Position numbers and translations under genes: made by a program | Source of the DNA: Gordonia polyisoprenivorans | GTDB lineage: Bacteria; Actinomycetota; Actinomycetes; Mycobacteriales; Mycobacteriaceae | Length of the DNA: 64,000 nt | Assembly: GCF_017654315.1 (NCBI RefSeq) | Contig: NZ_CP072203.1 | Location: forward strand, 1,488,001 to 1,552,000 | Direction: 5' to 3' | Notes under the pieces: generated by a model | The model's input: the letters and a program-made list of their open reading frames with translations, nothing else | Database searches by the model: none | Told to the model about the DNA's origin: nothing | In this document: positions 1 through 8,214 of the stretch, in pieces | Position numbering within the stretch: position 1 is the stretch's first letter | Layout of the letters: each line of letters opens with the position of its first letter

Positions 1-576
1 CATCGGGAACAGCAGCATCGAGATGCCGGCCTGCTTCTTGACGTCGGGGTCGGTGCGGCACAGGCAGAAGATCCAGTCGGCGAACTGGCCGAGGGTGGTC
101 CAGGTCTTCTGGCCGTTGACGACGTAGTGGTCGCCGTCGCGCACCGCGCGGGTCTTCAGCGACGCGAGGTCCGAGCCCGCCTCGGGCTCGGAAAAGCCCT
201 GGCACCACCAGATGTCGAGGTTGGCGGTCTTGGGCAGGAAGCGTTCCTTCATCTCCTGCGACCCGAACTGGGCGATGACGGGCCCGATCATGCCCGCGTT
301 GAACGGCAGCATGTCGGGCACCGACGCGAGGCTCATCTCCTCGCGGTAGATGTGGTGCTGGATCGGGGTCCAGTCCTGGCCGCCCCATTCGGTCGGCCAG
401 TGCGGTACGGCGTAGCCCGCCTCGTTCATGATGCGGGTGGTGGTGACGATGTCCTCGGGGTAGTTCAGCTTCCCGGCGGCCGAGCGTTCGCGCAGGTCCT
501 TGGGGATCGCGGTGGTGAAAAATGTCCGAAGTTCGTCGCGGAAGGCTTCTTCACTTGAACTGAATTTCAGGTGCAT
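1..576 (-). CDS. acyl-CoA dehydrogenase, N-terminal part (runs off window start)
   Basis: The reverse complement encodes the first ~192 residues of an acyl-CoA dehydrogenase; the rest lies before base 1. The family oxidises acyl-CoA thioesters to enoyl-CoA using FAD. Visible family marks are WGGQDW near the N-terminus and the WWCQGFSEPEAGSDLASL stretch, which forms part of the acyl-CoA/FAD pocket, followed by NGQKTWTT. I chose the ATG at 576 because AAGG lies at the right distance upstream; an ATG at 588 is also possible. Either start lies inside the 3' end of the MFS gene, so translation may be coupled. Substrate cannot be told from this fragment. Confidence 0.9.
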   Translation of the reverse strand, partial: MHLKFSSSEEAFRDELRTFFTTAIPKDLRERSAAGKLNYPEDIVTTTRIMNEAGYAVPHWPTEWGGQDWTPIQHHIYREEMSLASVPDMLPFNAGMIGPVIAQFGSQEMKERFLPKTANLDIWWCQGFSEPEAGSDLASLKTRAVRDGDHYVVNGQKTWTTLGQFADWIFCLCRTDPDVKKQAGISMLLFPM

Positions 577-1816
577 GCCTACCTTCATACTCTCCGAGGT
601 CGCGGGCGCAAACCCGGGCCCGGAGATTCGCCCGCCGGCGGGTGCGCGCCGACGCCAGTCCGCCGAGGACGGCGAGTGCGAGCACGTACCCGACGTAGAT
701 CGCGACGGTGGCGCGCAGACCCAGGTGGCCGACGACGAGTCCGGCGATCACCGCGGGCACGCTGAAGGCCACGTAGCTGACGATGAAGACCGCCGAGAAG
801 ACCTGGCCGCGCGCAGGAGCGGGTGTCTGCGCGCTGATCGAGTCCAATGCGCCGAGGAAGGTCCCGGCGAATCCGGATCCGGCGATCAGCGAGCCGACGA
901 TGTACACCGGCAGTGACTCGGTGAGCACGCCGGCCAGCGAGATGACCGCACCACCGGCGAGCGCCGGATAGCCGAAGGCCAGTTTGGCCTGCGGCGCCCA
1001 CGACGTGACCAGCAACGAGGTCAGCGCGCCGGCCGCGAAGAAGACGAACAGCAGTAGGCCCGCCTCGGCGTGATTGGCGACGCCGAATACGCGCGCCACC
1101 ACCGATGAGCCGAGCGAGAGGTAGAGGCCACCGAGCGACCATGTGGCCACGAACGCGGGGATGGCCGCCCAGAACAGCGGGCGCACCGCGGCGGGCACCG
1201 ACGCCTGCGGTGCCAGGGTGCCGAGCAGGTGACGTCGTGACGAGAAGCCCACGCGCTCAGACGTTTCCGGCACGATCAGCAGTGCGATCAGGAGGACGGC
1301 GTAGAGGGCGAGGACGATCTCGTAGACCAGGAAGCGAGGGTGGGGAGCATACTGAACGAGAACGCCGGCCACTGCGACCCCGCCGGCGAGACCGATGGTC
1401 GGCCCCGCCCCGGTGATCGCCGACGACAGGCGTGGGCTCGGTGCCATGTCGACGACGGTCGCCGTCAGGGTGCCGATCGCGGCACCGGTCGCCAATCCCT
1501 GCAGCGCACGAGCGGCCATCAGCGTGCCGACGCCGTCGGCGACCAGGAACAACACCATGCTCGCGATCAGCAGGACCAGAGCAACCGCGAGAACGGGCCG
1601 TCGGCCGATGTGATCGGAGAGCGATCCCACCGACAGCAGGCTGATCAGCATCGTGACGACGTAGATCGCGAAAACGCCGGTCAGGGTGAACGACGAGAAA
1701 CCCCACAGCTGTTGGTAGACGGGATAGAGCGGTGAGGGCGCCGCCGACGCGAACAGCACCATCACCACCGTGGCGGTGACCACCCAGAACGCGCGGTGCG
1801 GATGTAGTCGCGACAC
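551..1816 (-). CDS. MFS transporter (probable drug/metabolite exporter)
   Basis: A roughly 421-residue major facilitator protein with about 12 hydrophobic segments and the loop 2-3 motif GSLSDHIGRRPVL. An upstream TTG-started extension to 1870 is open, but the GTG at 1816 has a perfect GGAGG five bases upstream (1822-1826) and yields a normal MFS N-terminus (MSRLHPHRAFW), so I prefer it. The gene is divergent from a TetR regulator at 1921, the usual arrangement for a regulated exporter, and its 3' end overlaps the start of the acyl-CoA dehydrogenase gene. Substrate is unknown. Confidence 0.88.
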   Translation of the reverse strand: MSRLHPHRAFWVVTATVVMVLFASAAPSPLYPVYQQLWGFSSFTLTGVFAIYVVTMLISLLSVGSLSDHIGRRPVLAVALVLLIASMVLFLVADGVGTLMAARALQGLATGAAIGTLTATVVDMAPSPRLSSAITGAGPTIGLAGGVAVAGVLVQYAPHPRFLVYEIVLALYAVLLIALLIVPETSERVGFSSRRHLLGTLAPQASVPAAVRPLFWAAIPAFVATWSLGGLYLSLGSSVVARVFGVANHAEAGLLLFVFFAAGALTSLLVTSWAPQAKLAFGYPALAGGAVISLAGVLTESLPVYIVGSLIAGSGFAGTFLGALDSISAQTPAPARGQVFSAVFIVSYVAFSVPAVIAGLVVGHLGLRATVAIYVGYVLALAVLGGLASARTRRRANLRARVCARDLGEYEGRHAPEIQFK

Positions 1817-1855
1817 GGGAACCTCCGAAGTTGACGAGCTGGCAAAAGCAAAGAC

Positions 1856-1906
1856 GTTTGCGTTAGTCAAACTAGCCGGGATGGACCCCTAAAGCAACGC
1901 AGTTTG
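1856..1906. promoter_or_regulatory. candidate TetR operator region between MFS and TetR genes
   Basis: GTTTG (1856-1860) and CAAAC (1868-1872) form an inverted repeat with a 7-base spacer, and AGTTTG recurs at 1901-1906, pairing with CAAACT at 1868-1873. The AT-richer divergent gap is the natural binding place for the adjacent TetR protein. TTGACT, a -35-like element for the MFS gene, overlaps the same sequence at 1870-1865. Binding is inferred. Confidence 0.45.
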
Positions 1907-1920
1907 CAATAATCGATTCC

Positions 1921-2514
1921 ATGAGTGCGACAACGGCGACGAATGTGCAGGTGGACGAGGGGCAGCACCCACGACGGCCCGGTGGACGCAGTGCGCGCGT
2001 GCAGCAGGCCGTCTACCGCGCCGTGGGACAACTCGTCGGTGCCGGCGAGCGCGAGACCATGACCATCCCGCAGGTCGCCGAGATCGCCGGGGTCAATCCG
2101 ACGTCGATCTACCGGCGCTGGGGATCGATCACCGCACTCGTCGAGGAGGTGGCGGTCGCCGCCCTCACCCAAGGGGATGATCTTCCCGATACCGGCAGTC
2201 TGCGTGGCGATCTCACCGACTGGGCACAGATCATCGCCGCCGACATCGGGCGGCCCAAACGCCGCTCCTACTTGCGCGCGATGGTCGTCGCACGCGACGA
2301 ACTCGTCGACGAATGCCCGTGCTGGGAGATTCGGCGCACGCAGGCGCAGCAGATGGTGGCCCGTGCCACCGACCGCGGCGAGTCCACGCCGACCGTCGAG
2401 CAGATCCTCGACCACATCATCGCACCGCTCTATCACCACGCGGTCTTCGGCAAGGCCATCGACGACGCGTTCGCCGCCCGGCTGGCCGGAGATGTGATGG
2501 CGATGATCGCCTGA
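1921..2514 (+). CDS. TetR/AcrR family regulator
   Basis: A 197-residue one-domain-plus-ligand-domain regulator. The N-terminal helix-turn-helix is clear: residues ~25-70 include TIPQVAEIAGVNPTSIYRRWGS, the typical recognition helix ending in YRRW. The C-terminal half resembles the TetR_C_11-like ligand domains. It is divergent from the MFS exporter across about 100 bases that hold an inverted repeat, so it probably represses that exporter and itself. Ligand unknown. Confidence 0.9.
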   Translation: MSATTATNVQVDEGQHPRRPGGRSARVQQAVYRAVGQLVGAGERETMTIPQVAEIAGVNPTSIYRRWGSITALVEEVAVAALTQGDDLPDTGSLRGDLTDWAQIIAADIGRPKRRSYLRAMVVARDELVDECPCWEIRRTQAQQMVARATDRGESTPTVEQILDHIIAPLYHHAVFGKAIDDAFAARLAGDVMAMIA

Positions 2515-3504
2515 TCAGCCGCCGATCGCGCGTCGGAGGAACGGCCATGACCGGTGGAGCTGATCCTGCCAGTAGCCCCACGAGTGGGTGCCCGGCCGGC
2601 CGACGTCGGCGGTGTAGGGGATGTGCAGTCCGTTGAGGCGTCCGAGGAGTTGCTGGGTGCAGATGCTGGTGGCCGCCTCGATCCCGCCGCCGAGCACCAC
2701 CTGATCGGTCAGCGTGATCGGGTCGCGCACCGCCTTCGGGGTGTCGTGCGGACCGGGCAGACCACTGGAGTTGGAGATGTAGAGCGCGGTGCCGCGCAGC
2801 TTGCCCGCGTTGAGGACGGGATCGTTGGCACGCCACAGCGGCCCGTTGTCGGGGCCCCACATGTTCACGGTGTTGCCACCGCCGCGACCGTCGACGACGA
2901 GCTTGATGTACTGCTGGCCCAACGGGTCCGACGTCGAGGCGCAACCGCTGTAGGACGCTGCCGCCCGATAGAGCCCGCGGTGCGCGATCGCCAGATTGAG
3001 CACCGAGGTTCCCGACGACGAGATACCGCCGATCGCGTTGCGCCCGCTCGTGCGGTAGGTCGAGTCGATGACCGCGGGCAACTCCGAGCCGAGGAACGTC
3101 GACCACTTGTTGACGCCGAGCGTCGGATCACGACGAATCCAGTCGGTGTAGTAACTGAATGCGCCCTGCTCGGGGATGACGACGTAGACGTTCTTGTCGG
3201 CGAAGAACGACTCGATGTCGGTCCGCGCGAGCCAGGAGGCGCTGTCCTCACCGCCGCCTGCGCCGTTGAGCAGATACAGCACGCCTCGCGGCTGCGACGG
3301 ATCGCGCGGCTTGATCACCGTCAGCGGGATGTCGCGGTCCATCGCATCGGAGTGCACGACGATGGTGGTGAGCTTCTCCGACGGCGAGCCCGCCGACACC
3401 ATGTGCCCGGCCGCGTGGGCCTCGGGAGCCACACCGACCGGAACGAGTAGCGCTGCGATGGCCAGCACCGCGATCAACAGTCCGCGTCGTGCTCGTCGCG
3501 TCAT
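2515..3504 (-). CDS. secreted antigen-85-type mycolyltransferase/esterase
   Basis: A 329-residue alpha/beta-hydrolase of the antigen 85 (Fbp) family, which in mycolic-acid bacteria transfers mycolates to trehalose or arabinogalactan outside the membrane. Residues 1-31 form a signal peptide (RRARR, hydrophobic core, AHA cleavage site). The nucleophile elbow GGISSSGTS (Ser162) aligns with the GLSMA of antigen 85, and GTHSWGYWQDQL carries the catalytic His307 exactly as in antigen 85 (GTHSWEYW). The ATG at 3504 gives the clean signal peptide; ATG 3528 is an alternative. Divergent from the amidase gene. It could be a plain esterase rather than a true mycolyltransferase. Confidence 0.85.
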   Translation of the reverse strand: MTRRARRGLLIAVLAIAALLVPVGVAPEAHAAGHMVSAGSPSEKLTTIVVHSDAMDRDIPLTVIKPRDPSQPRGVLYLLNGAGGGEDSASWLARTDIESFFADKNVYVVIPEQGAFSYYTDWIRRDPTLGVNKWSTFLGSELPAVIDSTYRTSGRNAIGGISSSGTSVLNLAIAHRGLYRAAASYSGCASTSDPLGQQYIKLVVDGRGGGNTVNMWGPDNGPLWRANDPVLNAGKLRGTALYISNSSGLPGPHDTPKAVRDPITLTDQVVLGGGIEAATSICTQQLLGRLNGLHIPYTADVGRPGTHSWGYWQDQLHRSWPFLRRAIGG

Positions 3505-3578
3505 CCCCGGGCCCCGTTTCGTGTGCATGTGGATGGAGTGGACGCTATCAGGGTCGACGCCCGCTAGGGTGGGCGCGC

Positions 3579-4994
3579 ATGAGGCATGTGCATGCATTCG
3601 GAGACGACGCACTCGGGCAGTCCGACGCACTCGGTGTGGCGGCGGCCATCGCCGCGGGTGAGATCTCGGCGACCGAGGCCGTCGACGCCGCGCTCGAGCG
3701 GATCGACCGGGTCAACCCGCAGATCAACGCGATCGCCATCGATGACAGGGAACGTGCCCGCAAGCGTGCCGCCGCCGACGATTTCGGTGGCGGGGTGTTC
3801 GCCGGCGTGCCCTCGGTCATCAAGAACAACACCCTGATGGCGGGTATCCCGACGACCCACGGGTCCGCGGCGGTCTCCGAACGGGTGGCCACCGCCAACG
3901 AGCCGTTCACCGATCAACTGCTCGCCACCGGACTGAACATCGTCGGGGCGTCGACGCTGCCGGCGTTTGGCCTGACCGCGACGACCGAATTCGTCGACCG
4001 TGACCCCACCCGCAATCCCTGGGACACCGACTACTCCTCGGGTGCGTCCTCCGGCGGATCGGCCGCACTCGTCGCATCGGGGGCGTTGCCGATCGCGCAC
4101 GGCAACGACGGCGGCGGTTCGATCCGAATTCCGGCCGCCGCATGCGGACTCGTGGGGCTCAAACCCAGCCGCGACCGGGTGGTGGCCTCGCCCGAGGGTA
4201 AGGCGATGCCCATCGACCTCATTTCCAACGGGGTCATCAGTCGCAGTGTGCGCGATACCGCCCACTTCCTCGCCGATGCCGAGAAGTTCTGTCCGGCACC
4301 GGGTCTCCCACCCGTGGGTCTCGTCGAGGGGCCGTCGGAGCGGCGCCTGCGCATCGCCATGCTCACCGAGCCGCTGACCGGACAGTTACTCGACGACGAC
4401 ACCCAGGCCGGCCTGACCGCCACCGCCGAACTCCTCGAAAGCCTGGGCCACCGCACCGAATTCATCCCGGTGCCCGTCGACCGTGCTTATGTCACCCAGT
4501 TCACCGACTACTGGGCGATGCTGGCGTTCTCGTTGGACCGATTCGGAAAACGGATGATCGACAAGGGTTTCGACCGCAGCAAGCTCGATCCGTTCACCCG
4601 CGGACTCTCGCGCCTGTATCTGCGCCGCATGTGGCGTACGCCGTCGGTGATCCGCGGACTCAAACAGTCGACCGTGCGCTTCCGGGAGACCTTCGCCCGC
4701 TTCGACGCGGTCCTCTCGCCGACACTGGCACACACCACCCCGAAGATCGGATACCTCGATCCCGCAGGCGATTTCGATGAGATCTTCGACCGGCTGACCC
4801 GCTACGTCGCGTTCACCCCGGCCAACAACACCTCCGGCGCGCCGGGTATCAGCCTGCCGCTCGCGCAGACCTCGCAGGGCCTACCCCTCGGCATGCACTT
4901 CACCACCGACCTCGGTGACGAGCGAACGCTGCTCGAACTCGCCTACGAACTCGAGGCGGCACAACCGTTCGCACGAATCAACGACGCCGGCTGA
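3579..4994 (+). CDS. amidase (amidase signature family)
   Basis: A 471-residue amidase-signature hydrolase that cleaves carboxamides with a Ser-cisSer-Lys triad. The Lys is in VIKNN, the cis-Ser in the GASSGGSAA stretch and the nucleophile in DGGGSIRIP, all present in order. The open frame extends upstream to 3489, but the ATG at 3579 (MRHVHAFGDD) follows the gap shared with the divergent mycolyltransferase gene and fits family length. Proteins of this type include GatA, but no gatB or gatC is nearby, so a free-standing amidase is more likely. Substrate unknown. Confidence 0.9.
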   Translation: MRHVHAFGDDALGQSDALGVAAAIAAGEISATEAVDAALERIDRVNPQINAIAIDDRERARKRAAADDFGGGVFAGVPSVIKNNTLMAGIPTTHGSAAVSERVATANEPFTDQLLATGLNIVGASTLPAFGLTATTEFVDRDPTRNPWDTDYSSGASSGGSAALVASGALPIAHGNDGGGSIRIPAAACGLVGLKPSRDRVVASPEGKAMPIDLISNGVISRSVRDTAHFLADAEKFCPAPGLPPVGLVEGPSERRLRIAMLTEPLTGQLLDDDTQAGLTATAELLESLGHRTEFIPVPVDRAYVTQFTDYWAMLAFSLDRFGKRMIDKGFDRSKLDPFTRGLSRLYLRRMWRTPSVIRGLKQSTVRFRETFARFDAVLSPTLAHTTPKIGYLDPAGDFDEIFDRLTRYVAFTPANNTSGAPGISLPLAQTSQGLPLGMHFTTDLGDERTLLELAYELEAAQPFARINDAG

Positions 4995-5021
4995 CGCCGG
5001 GAACTCGGGGGGAGATGTCGG

Positions 5022-6752
5022 ATGGGGGTAGAGCTGTGTGGTCGAGCTGTGTCGAAGGGGGCCGCGCTCCTGGCAGCGGGAGGCGGGCTGGGCGCGGCTG
5101 TGATGGCTGTCGTGGCCTTCTTCAGTCGGCGGTCCGCCACGCTGATCGGAGGTGACTTCGGTTCTGTCACTTCTTTTCTCGGCACGGTGGTCGGAATGGC
5201 CATCGTGCAGGCGGTGGTTTTGTTCGCGGCCGTGACCGGGGTGATGGTGAGACGTGTCCGGCGTCGAATCGCGTTCTTGGTGACCCCGGCGATCTCCGTG
5301 TTTCTCGCGGCCTCGGTCGCGGTGGCCGCATGGGCGTGGCGTGGATCGCCGTCGAACGACGCCGACGACGAGCTGTTGGGCTTCGACGTTGCGCCCGTCA
5401 TCGCGATCGCGCGGTGGGCGTTGACGTTGATGGCTGCATCGGTGGCGGTGCTGTTGGTCGCGGCGGTTCGCGCGGGCGGACCGGCGGCCACCACCGGTAC
5501 ACGAGCCGTGCTCGTCGGCGCGCTTGCCGGCGGTCTGGTCGTCGTGTGCGCCGCTGTCGGCTCGAACGTCGTGGCGACACCTCGGTCGTCCGTAAAATCC
5601 GTTGCAGCGGTTCCCGTCCCATCGATTCCGACAAGCCTGGGAACCCGCATCGCCTACACCGTACCTGCACTCGGTCCGTTCTCGGTGACCCCGGCCGGAC
5701 CAGGTTTCGTTGTGCTGGGCCGGGATTCGGTGGCTGCCTACCACGGTGAGACCGGGCAGCGGCGGTGGGCCCGATCGTTCGCAGATCTACCGTTCGGTTG
5801 CCGCACGGTGGGGATATGGGCTGCAGGGCCGGCCGGGCACGAGGTCGTCCTGGTCACCTGTTCGGACGGGGGGTACCGGAATGCCCTCGTCGGGATCGAT
5901 GCCGTGTCGGGGGAGCGGCTGTGGACCAACGCCGAAGGTTGGCGAGTTCGGGTACCCGGGGCCACTAGAGCGTCAATCGTGGGGGTGATCGCTTACGACC
6001 GCAACGACCGCCCAACGACCATCGGAGCGCTCGATGTCCGCACCGGCCACACGCGATGGACGACGCCGGCCCGTGAGTGTTTCGGTGGTTTCAGGGTGTC
6101 GACGACGACGTCGTCGGCGGTGGTGGCCATCTCGACCTGCGGGGAGCGGCCATCGCTCGTGACATTCCATGCGACGTCGGGAGTCGCGCGTAACATCGGC
6201 CTCCCGACGTCACCGGACTCCGAGGCGTCGATCATCGCCGTGGACGGTGACCGTGTGGCGACAGTTTTCGAGCGTCAGTCGATCCACGAGCGAAAGTTGG
6301 CGATTGTCGATGTGTCACAGAATGATTCGGTCACGACAGTGCCCGGCACACCCAGTCTGGATATGTTGATGAGGGCGGTGGGCCAGGCCCGTTACCTGCA
6401 AACCGACTGGTATTGCGCCGACGGCCGAACCATGAGCGGGATGGTCGATTTGCGAAGCGCGTCGACCTCGACCATCCGTGGCGTCGACCTCTATCCGAAC
6501 GGGATACCCGACGAGATTCCGGTCGGACAACGACTCGCCGCCGTCGGCGATGGCATCGTGAGCGGGGTGGTGGCCACGACCGGACCGAATGTCGTGGCGG
6601 TGATCGCCGCCGATGGGCAGGCAACGACGCGACCCGCGCCTTGCGACAAGGTATCCGGGGTCCTGCCGGTACCCGGCGCCATCTTGATGACCTGCTTCCG
6701 CCACGATCGGCCGAACACCGTGAACGACGTCGTCGTGCTGGGTATCCGGTAA
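5022..6752 (+). CDS. membrane protein with PQQ-like beta-propeller domain
   Basis: A 576-residue protein, not assignable to a named family with a known role. Residues 1-190 contain about four hydrophobic membrane segments; the remainder is an extracytoplasmic-looking domain with repeated propeller blades of the PQQ type (GETGQRRWARSF, DAVSGERLWTNAEGW, DVRTGHTRWTTPA). Such proteins are common in Mycobacteriales and may act in envelope assembly or sensing, but the role is unknown. GGGGGGAG seven bases before ATG 5022 supports the start. Paired Cys residues in the propeller (for example FGCRTV and VTCSDGG) suggest disulfides and an outside location. Confidence 0.75.
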   Translation: MGVELCGRAVSKGAALLAAGGGLGAAVMAVVAFFSRRSATLIGGDFGSVTSFLGTVVGMAIVQAVVLFAAVTGVMVRRVRRRIAFLVTPAISVFLAASVAVAAWAWRGSPSNDADDELLGFDVAPVIAIARWALTLMAASVAVLLVAAVRAGGPAATTGTRAVLVGALAGGLVVVCAAVGSNVVATPRSSVKSVAAVPVPSIPTSLGTRIAYTVPALGPFSVTPAGPGFVVLGRDSVAAYHGETGQRRWARSFADLPFGCRTVGIWAAGPAGHEVVLVTCSDGGYRNALVGIDAVSGERLWTNAEGWRVRVPGATRASIVGVIAYDRNDRPTTIGALDVRTGHTRWTTPARECFGGFRVSTTTSSAVVAISTCGERPSLVTFHATSGVARNIGLPTSPDSEASIIAVDGDRVATVFERQSIHERKLAIVDVSQNDSVTTVPGTPSLDMLMRAVGQARYLQTDWYCADGRTMSGMVDLRSASTSTIRGVDLYPNGIPDEIPVGQRLAAVGDGIVSGVVATTGPNVVAVIAADGQATTRPAPCDKVSGVLPVPGAILMTCFRHDRPNTVNDVVVLGIR

Positions 6753-6815
6753 CACCGGGCGAGGGGCGCGAAGGCGGCAGAGGTGAACTTCTGTGCGTCA
6801 GACGAACCAGAATCG

Positions 6816-6831
6816 ATACCAATCTTGGTAT
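6816..6831. promoter_or_regulatory. palindromic operator over the mntA-hepT promoter
   Basis: ATACCAA-TC-TTGGTAT is a perfect 7+7 inverted repeat. It overlaps TATATC (6829-6834), a good -10 element whose predicted start point falls on ATG 6843. Because the downstream antitoxin carries an XRE helix-turn-helix, this is the likely autoregulatory site. Confidence 0.7.
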
Positions 6832-6842
6832 ATCCTCTGGGT

Positions 6843-7298
6843 ATGGATGGTGCAGAGATCGGTCGGCGGCGGCGGCGCGCCGGAATGACTCAGGCGCAAC
6901 TGGCTGACGCCTCCGGTATTGCACAACCACATATCTCTGCCTATGAGGGCGGAAAGCGAACGGTCACAGCCGATGTTGCGGCCAAGGTCGACGCGGCGAC
7001 ACGGCTGCGGCCGTCGGAACTGGTAGGTCGACACCGAGAAGAGATTCGTGAGATGGTTTCGGCTCACCGCGGCCACAATGTCCGCGTATTCGGTTCGGTG
7101 GCCCGCGGAACCGATACCGAGAACAGCGACCTCGATCTCCTCGTTACCTTTCTCCCCGATACGCATCTGGGAGAGGTTGGGGTTCTGATCGGTGAGTTGA
7201 GAGAGCTTCTGGGCGTCGATGTCGACGTGGTCAGCGACGGTGCTCTGACCGACAACCGCTTCTCCCGGCGGGTCCTCGCCGATGCGGTGCCTCTCTGA
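6843..7298 (+). CDS. mntA: MntA-type antitoxin with fused XRE domain
   Basis: A 151-residue protein with two domains. Residues 4-60 are an XRE helix-turn-helix (MTQAQLADASGIAQPHISAYEGGKR). Residues 75-150 are a minimal nucleotidyltransferase with the MntA motif GS-X10-DXD (Gly84-Ser85, Asp96 and Asp98) and a later acidic pair at 126/128. In type VII systems MntA neutralises the HEPN toxin HepT by attaching AMP to its conserved tyrosine. The fused DNA-binding domain is unlike the classic stand-alone MntA and suggests the antitoxin is also the repressor. It has no ribosome binding site and ATG 6843 sits about one TSS distance from a TATATC -10, so the mRNA is probably leaderless. It overlaps hepT by one base (TGATG). 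Confidence 0.85.
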   Translation: MDGAEIGRRRRRAGMTQAQLADASGIAQPHISAYEGGKRTVTADVAAKVDAATRLRPSELVGRHREEIREMVSAHRGHNVRVFGSVARGTDTENSDLDLLVTFLPDTHLGEVGVLIGELRELLGVDVDVVSDGALTDNRFSRRVLADAVPL

Positions 7299-7666
7299 TG
7301 CCCGAAGAGAGTCGCGTCTCGATCAGCGAGCGCTATGGCGAACGCGTGCTCGACCGCCTTGACGACCTCATCGACCATTGTCGGGAGGCTGAGGAGCTCG
7401 TCGCCGATGGAAAGCCTGCACTCCTGGAAAGCTGGCGTCAGCAACGTGCGGCCGAGGCGGTGATCGGCCGCATCGGCGACACTGCGTCGCACCTCCCGGC
7501 GCGATTCCGCAACGAGTTCGACGGCCAGCCGTGGACTCTGATCGTCGGCATTCGGATCCAGGTTGCTCACAAGTACCACGACCTCGACTACCACCAGGTG
7601 TGGACAGCACTCGTCGGAGCGAGGGCGTTGCGCCTCTACGTCGAGGACGACATCCTGGGGAGATGA
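7298..7666 (+). CDS. hepT: HepT-type HEPN toxin (DUF86-like RNase)
   Basis: A 122-residue, mostly helical HEPN protein. It carries the complete toxin motif RX4HXY: Arg86, His91 and Tyr93 in RIQVAHKYHD. In characterised HepT proteins the Arg and His form the RNase centre and the Tyr is the residue AMPylated by MntA. The start codon shares its A with the stop of the antitoxin gene, so the two are translationally coupled, antitoxin first. All three motif residues are intact, so the toxin is expected to be functional. RNA target unknown. Confidence 0.85.
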   Translation: MPEESRVSISERYGERVLDRLDDLIDHCREAEELVADGKPALLESWRQQRAAEAVIGRIGDTASHLPARFRNEFDGQPWTLIVGIRIQVAHKYHDLDYHQVWTALVGARALRLYVEDDILGR

Positions 7667-7718
7667 GGCCCCGCGACGCCGAGTCGCCCCGTCCCAGTGC
7701 CCCTCAGCCCAGCGCCCC

Positions 7719-8144
7719 TCAGTCCAGCGCCACCGACAGCCGATCCGCGAAGTCCGTCATCACCTGTCGATCTCCCGGGACACCCGGCTGCCAGGGCAGT
7801 CGCAGGCGGTCCCGGTCCCGATCGGCGTACCGCGGGATGACGTGCAGGTGGAAGTGGAAGACGGTCTGCCAGGCGTCGGCGCCGCAGCAGTTGAGGAGAT
7901 TCACGCCGTCGGCGTCGAGGTCGCCGACCACTGCGCGGGCGATCCGCTGCGCTTCGAGGGTGACCGCGGTCAGATCCTGCGCGTCGATGTCGAGTAGATC
8001 GGTGCTGTGGCGCTTGGGGATCACCAGCAGATGGCCGTCGTTACCCGGCGCGATGTCCATGAATGCGTAGGTGGTTTCCGTTTCCGACACCCGGACACTC
8101 GGTGCCGTACCCGCGACGATCGCACAGAAGATGCAGTTGGTCAT
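7719..8144 (-). CDS. HIT family nucleotide hydrolase/transferase
   Basis: A 141-residue histidine-triad protein. The N-terminal CIFCAI zinc-type start, PKRH and the triad FHFHLHVIP are all visible. Family members hydrolyse AMP derivatives such as adenosine phosphoramidate. The protein has standard length with no extra domain. It is transcribed away from a strong terminator that closes the symporter operon and is convergent with hepT. It may be a general housekeeping enzyme; no specific substrate can be inferred. Confidence 0.93.
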   Translation of the reverse strand: MTNCIFCAIVAGTAPSVRVSETETTYAFMDIAPGNDGHLLVIPKRHSTDLLDIDAQDLTAVTLEAQRIARAVVGDLDADGVNLLNCCGADAWQTVFHFHLHVIPRYADRDRDRLRLPWQPGVPGDRQVMTDFADRLSVALD

Positions 8145-8156
8145 GCCCGAATGGTA

Positions 8157-8195
8157 AAGGCGTGTCTCCCGAGATCACCTCGGGAGACACGCCTT
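8157..8195 (-). terminator. Rho-independent terminator of the symporter operon
   Basis: A perfect 17-bp stem (AAGGCGTGTCTCCCGAG and its complement) with a 5-base loop lies 20 bases past the symporter stop; read on the minus strand it is followed by a short TTT run. Confidence 0.85.
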
Positions 8196-8214
8196 CGGGT
8201 CACCGGATGGCGTC

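Noticed and set aside
3579..4994. Naming the amidase GatA
   Set aside because: No gatB or gatC nearby; the amidase-signature motifs alone do not separate GatA from other amidases.
5398..6755. Several long opposite-strand frames across the membrane propeller gene and other genes
   Set aside because: They are Arg/Pro/His-rich shadows of GC-rich coding DNA with no ribosome binding sites or family motifs.
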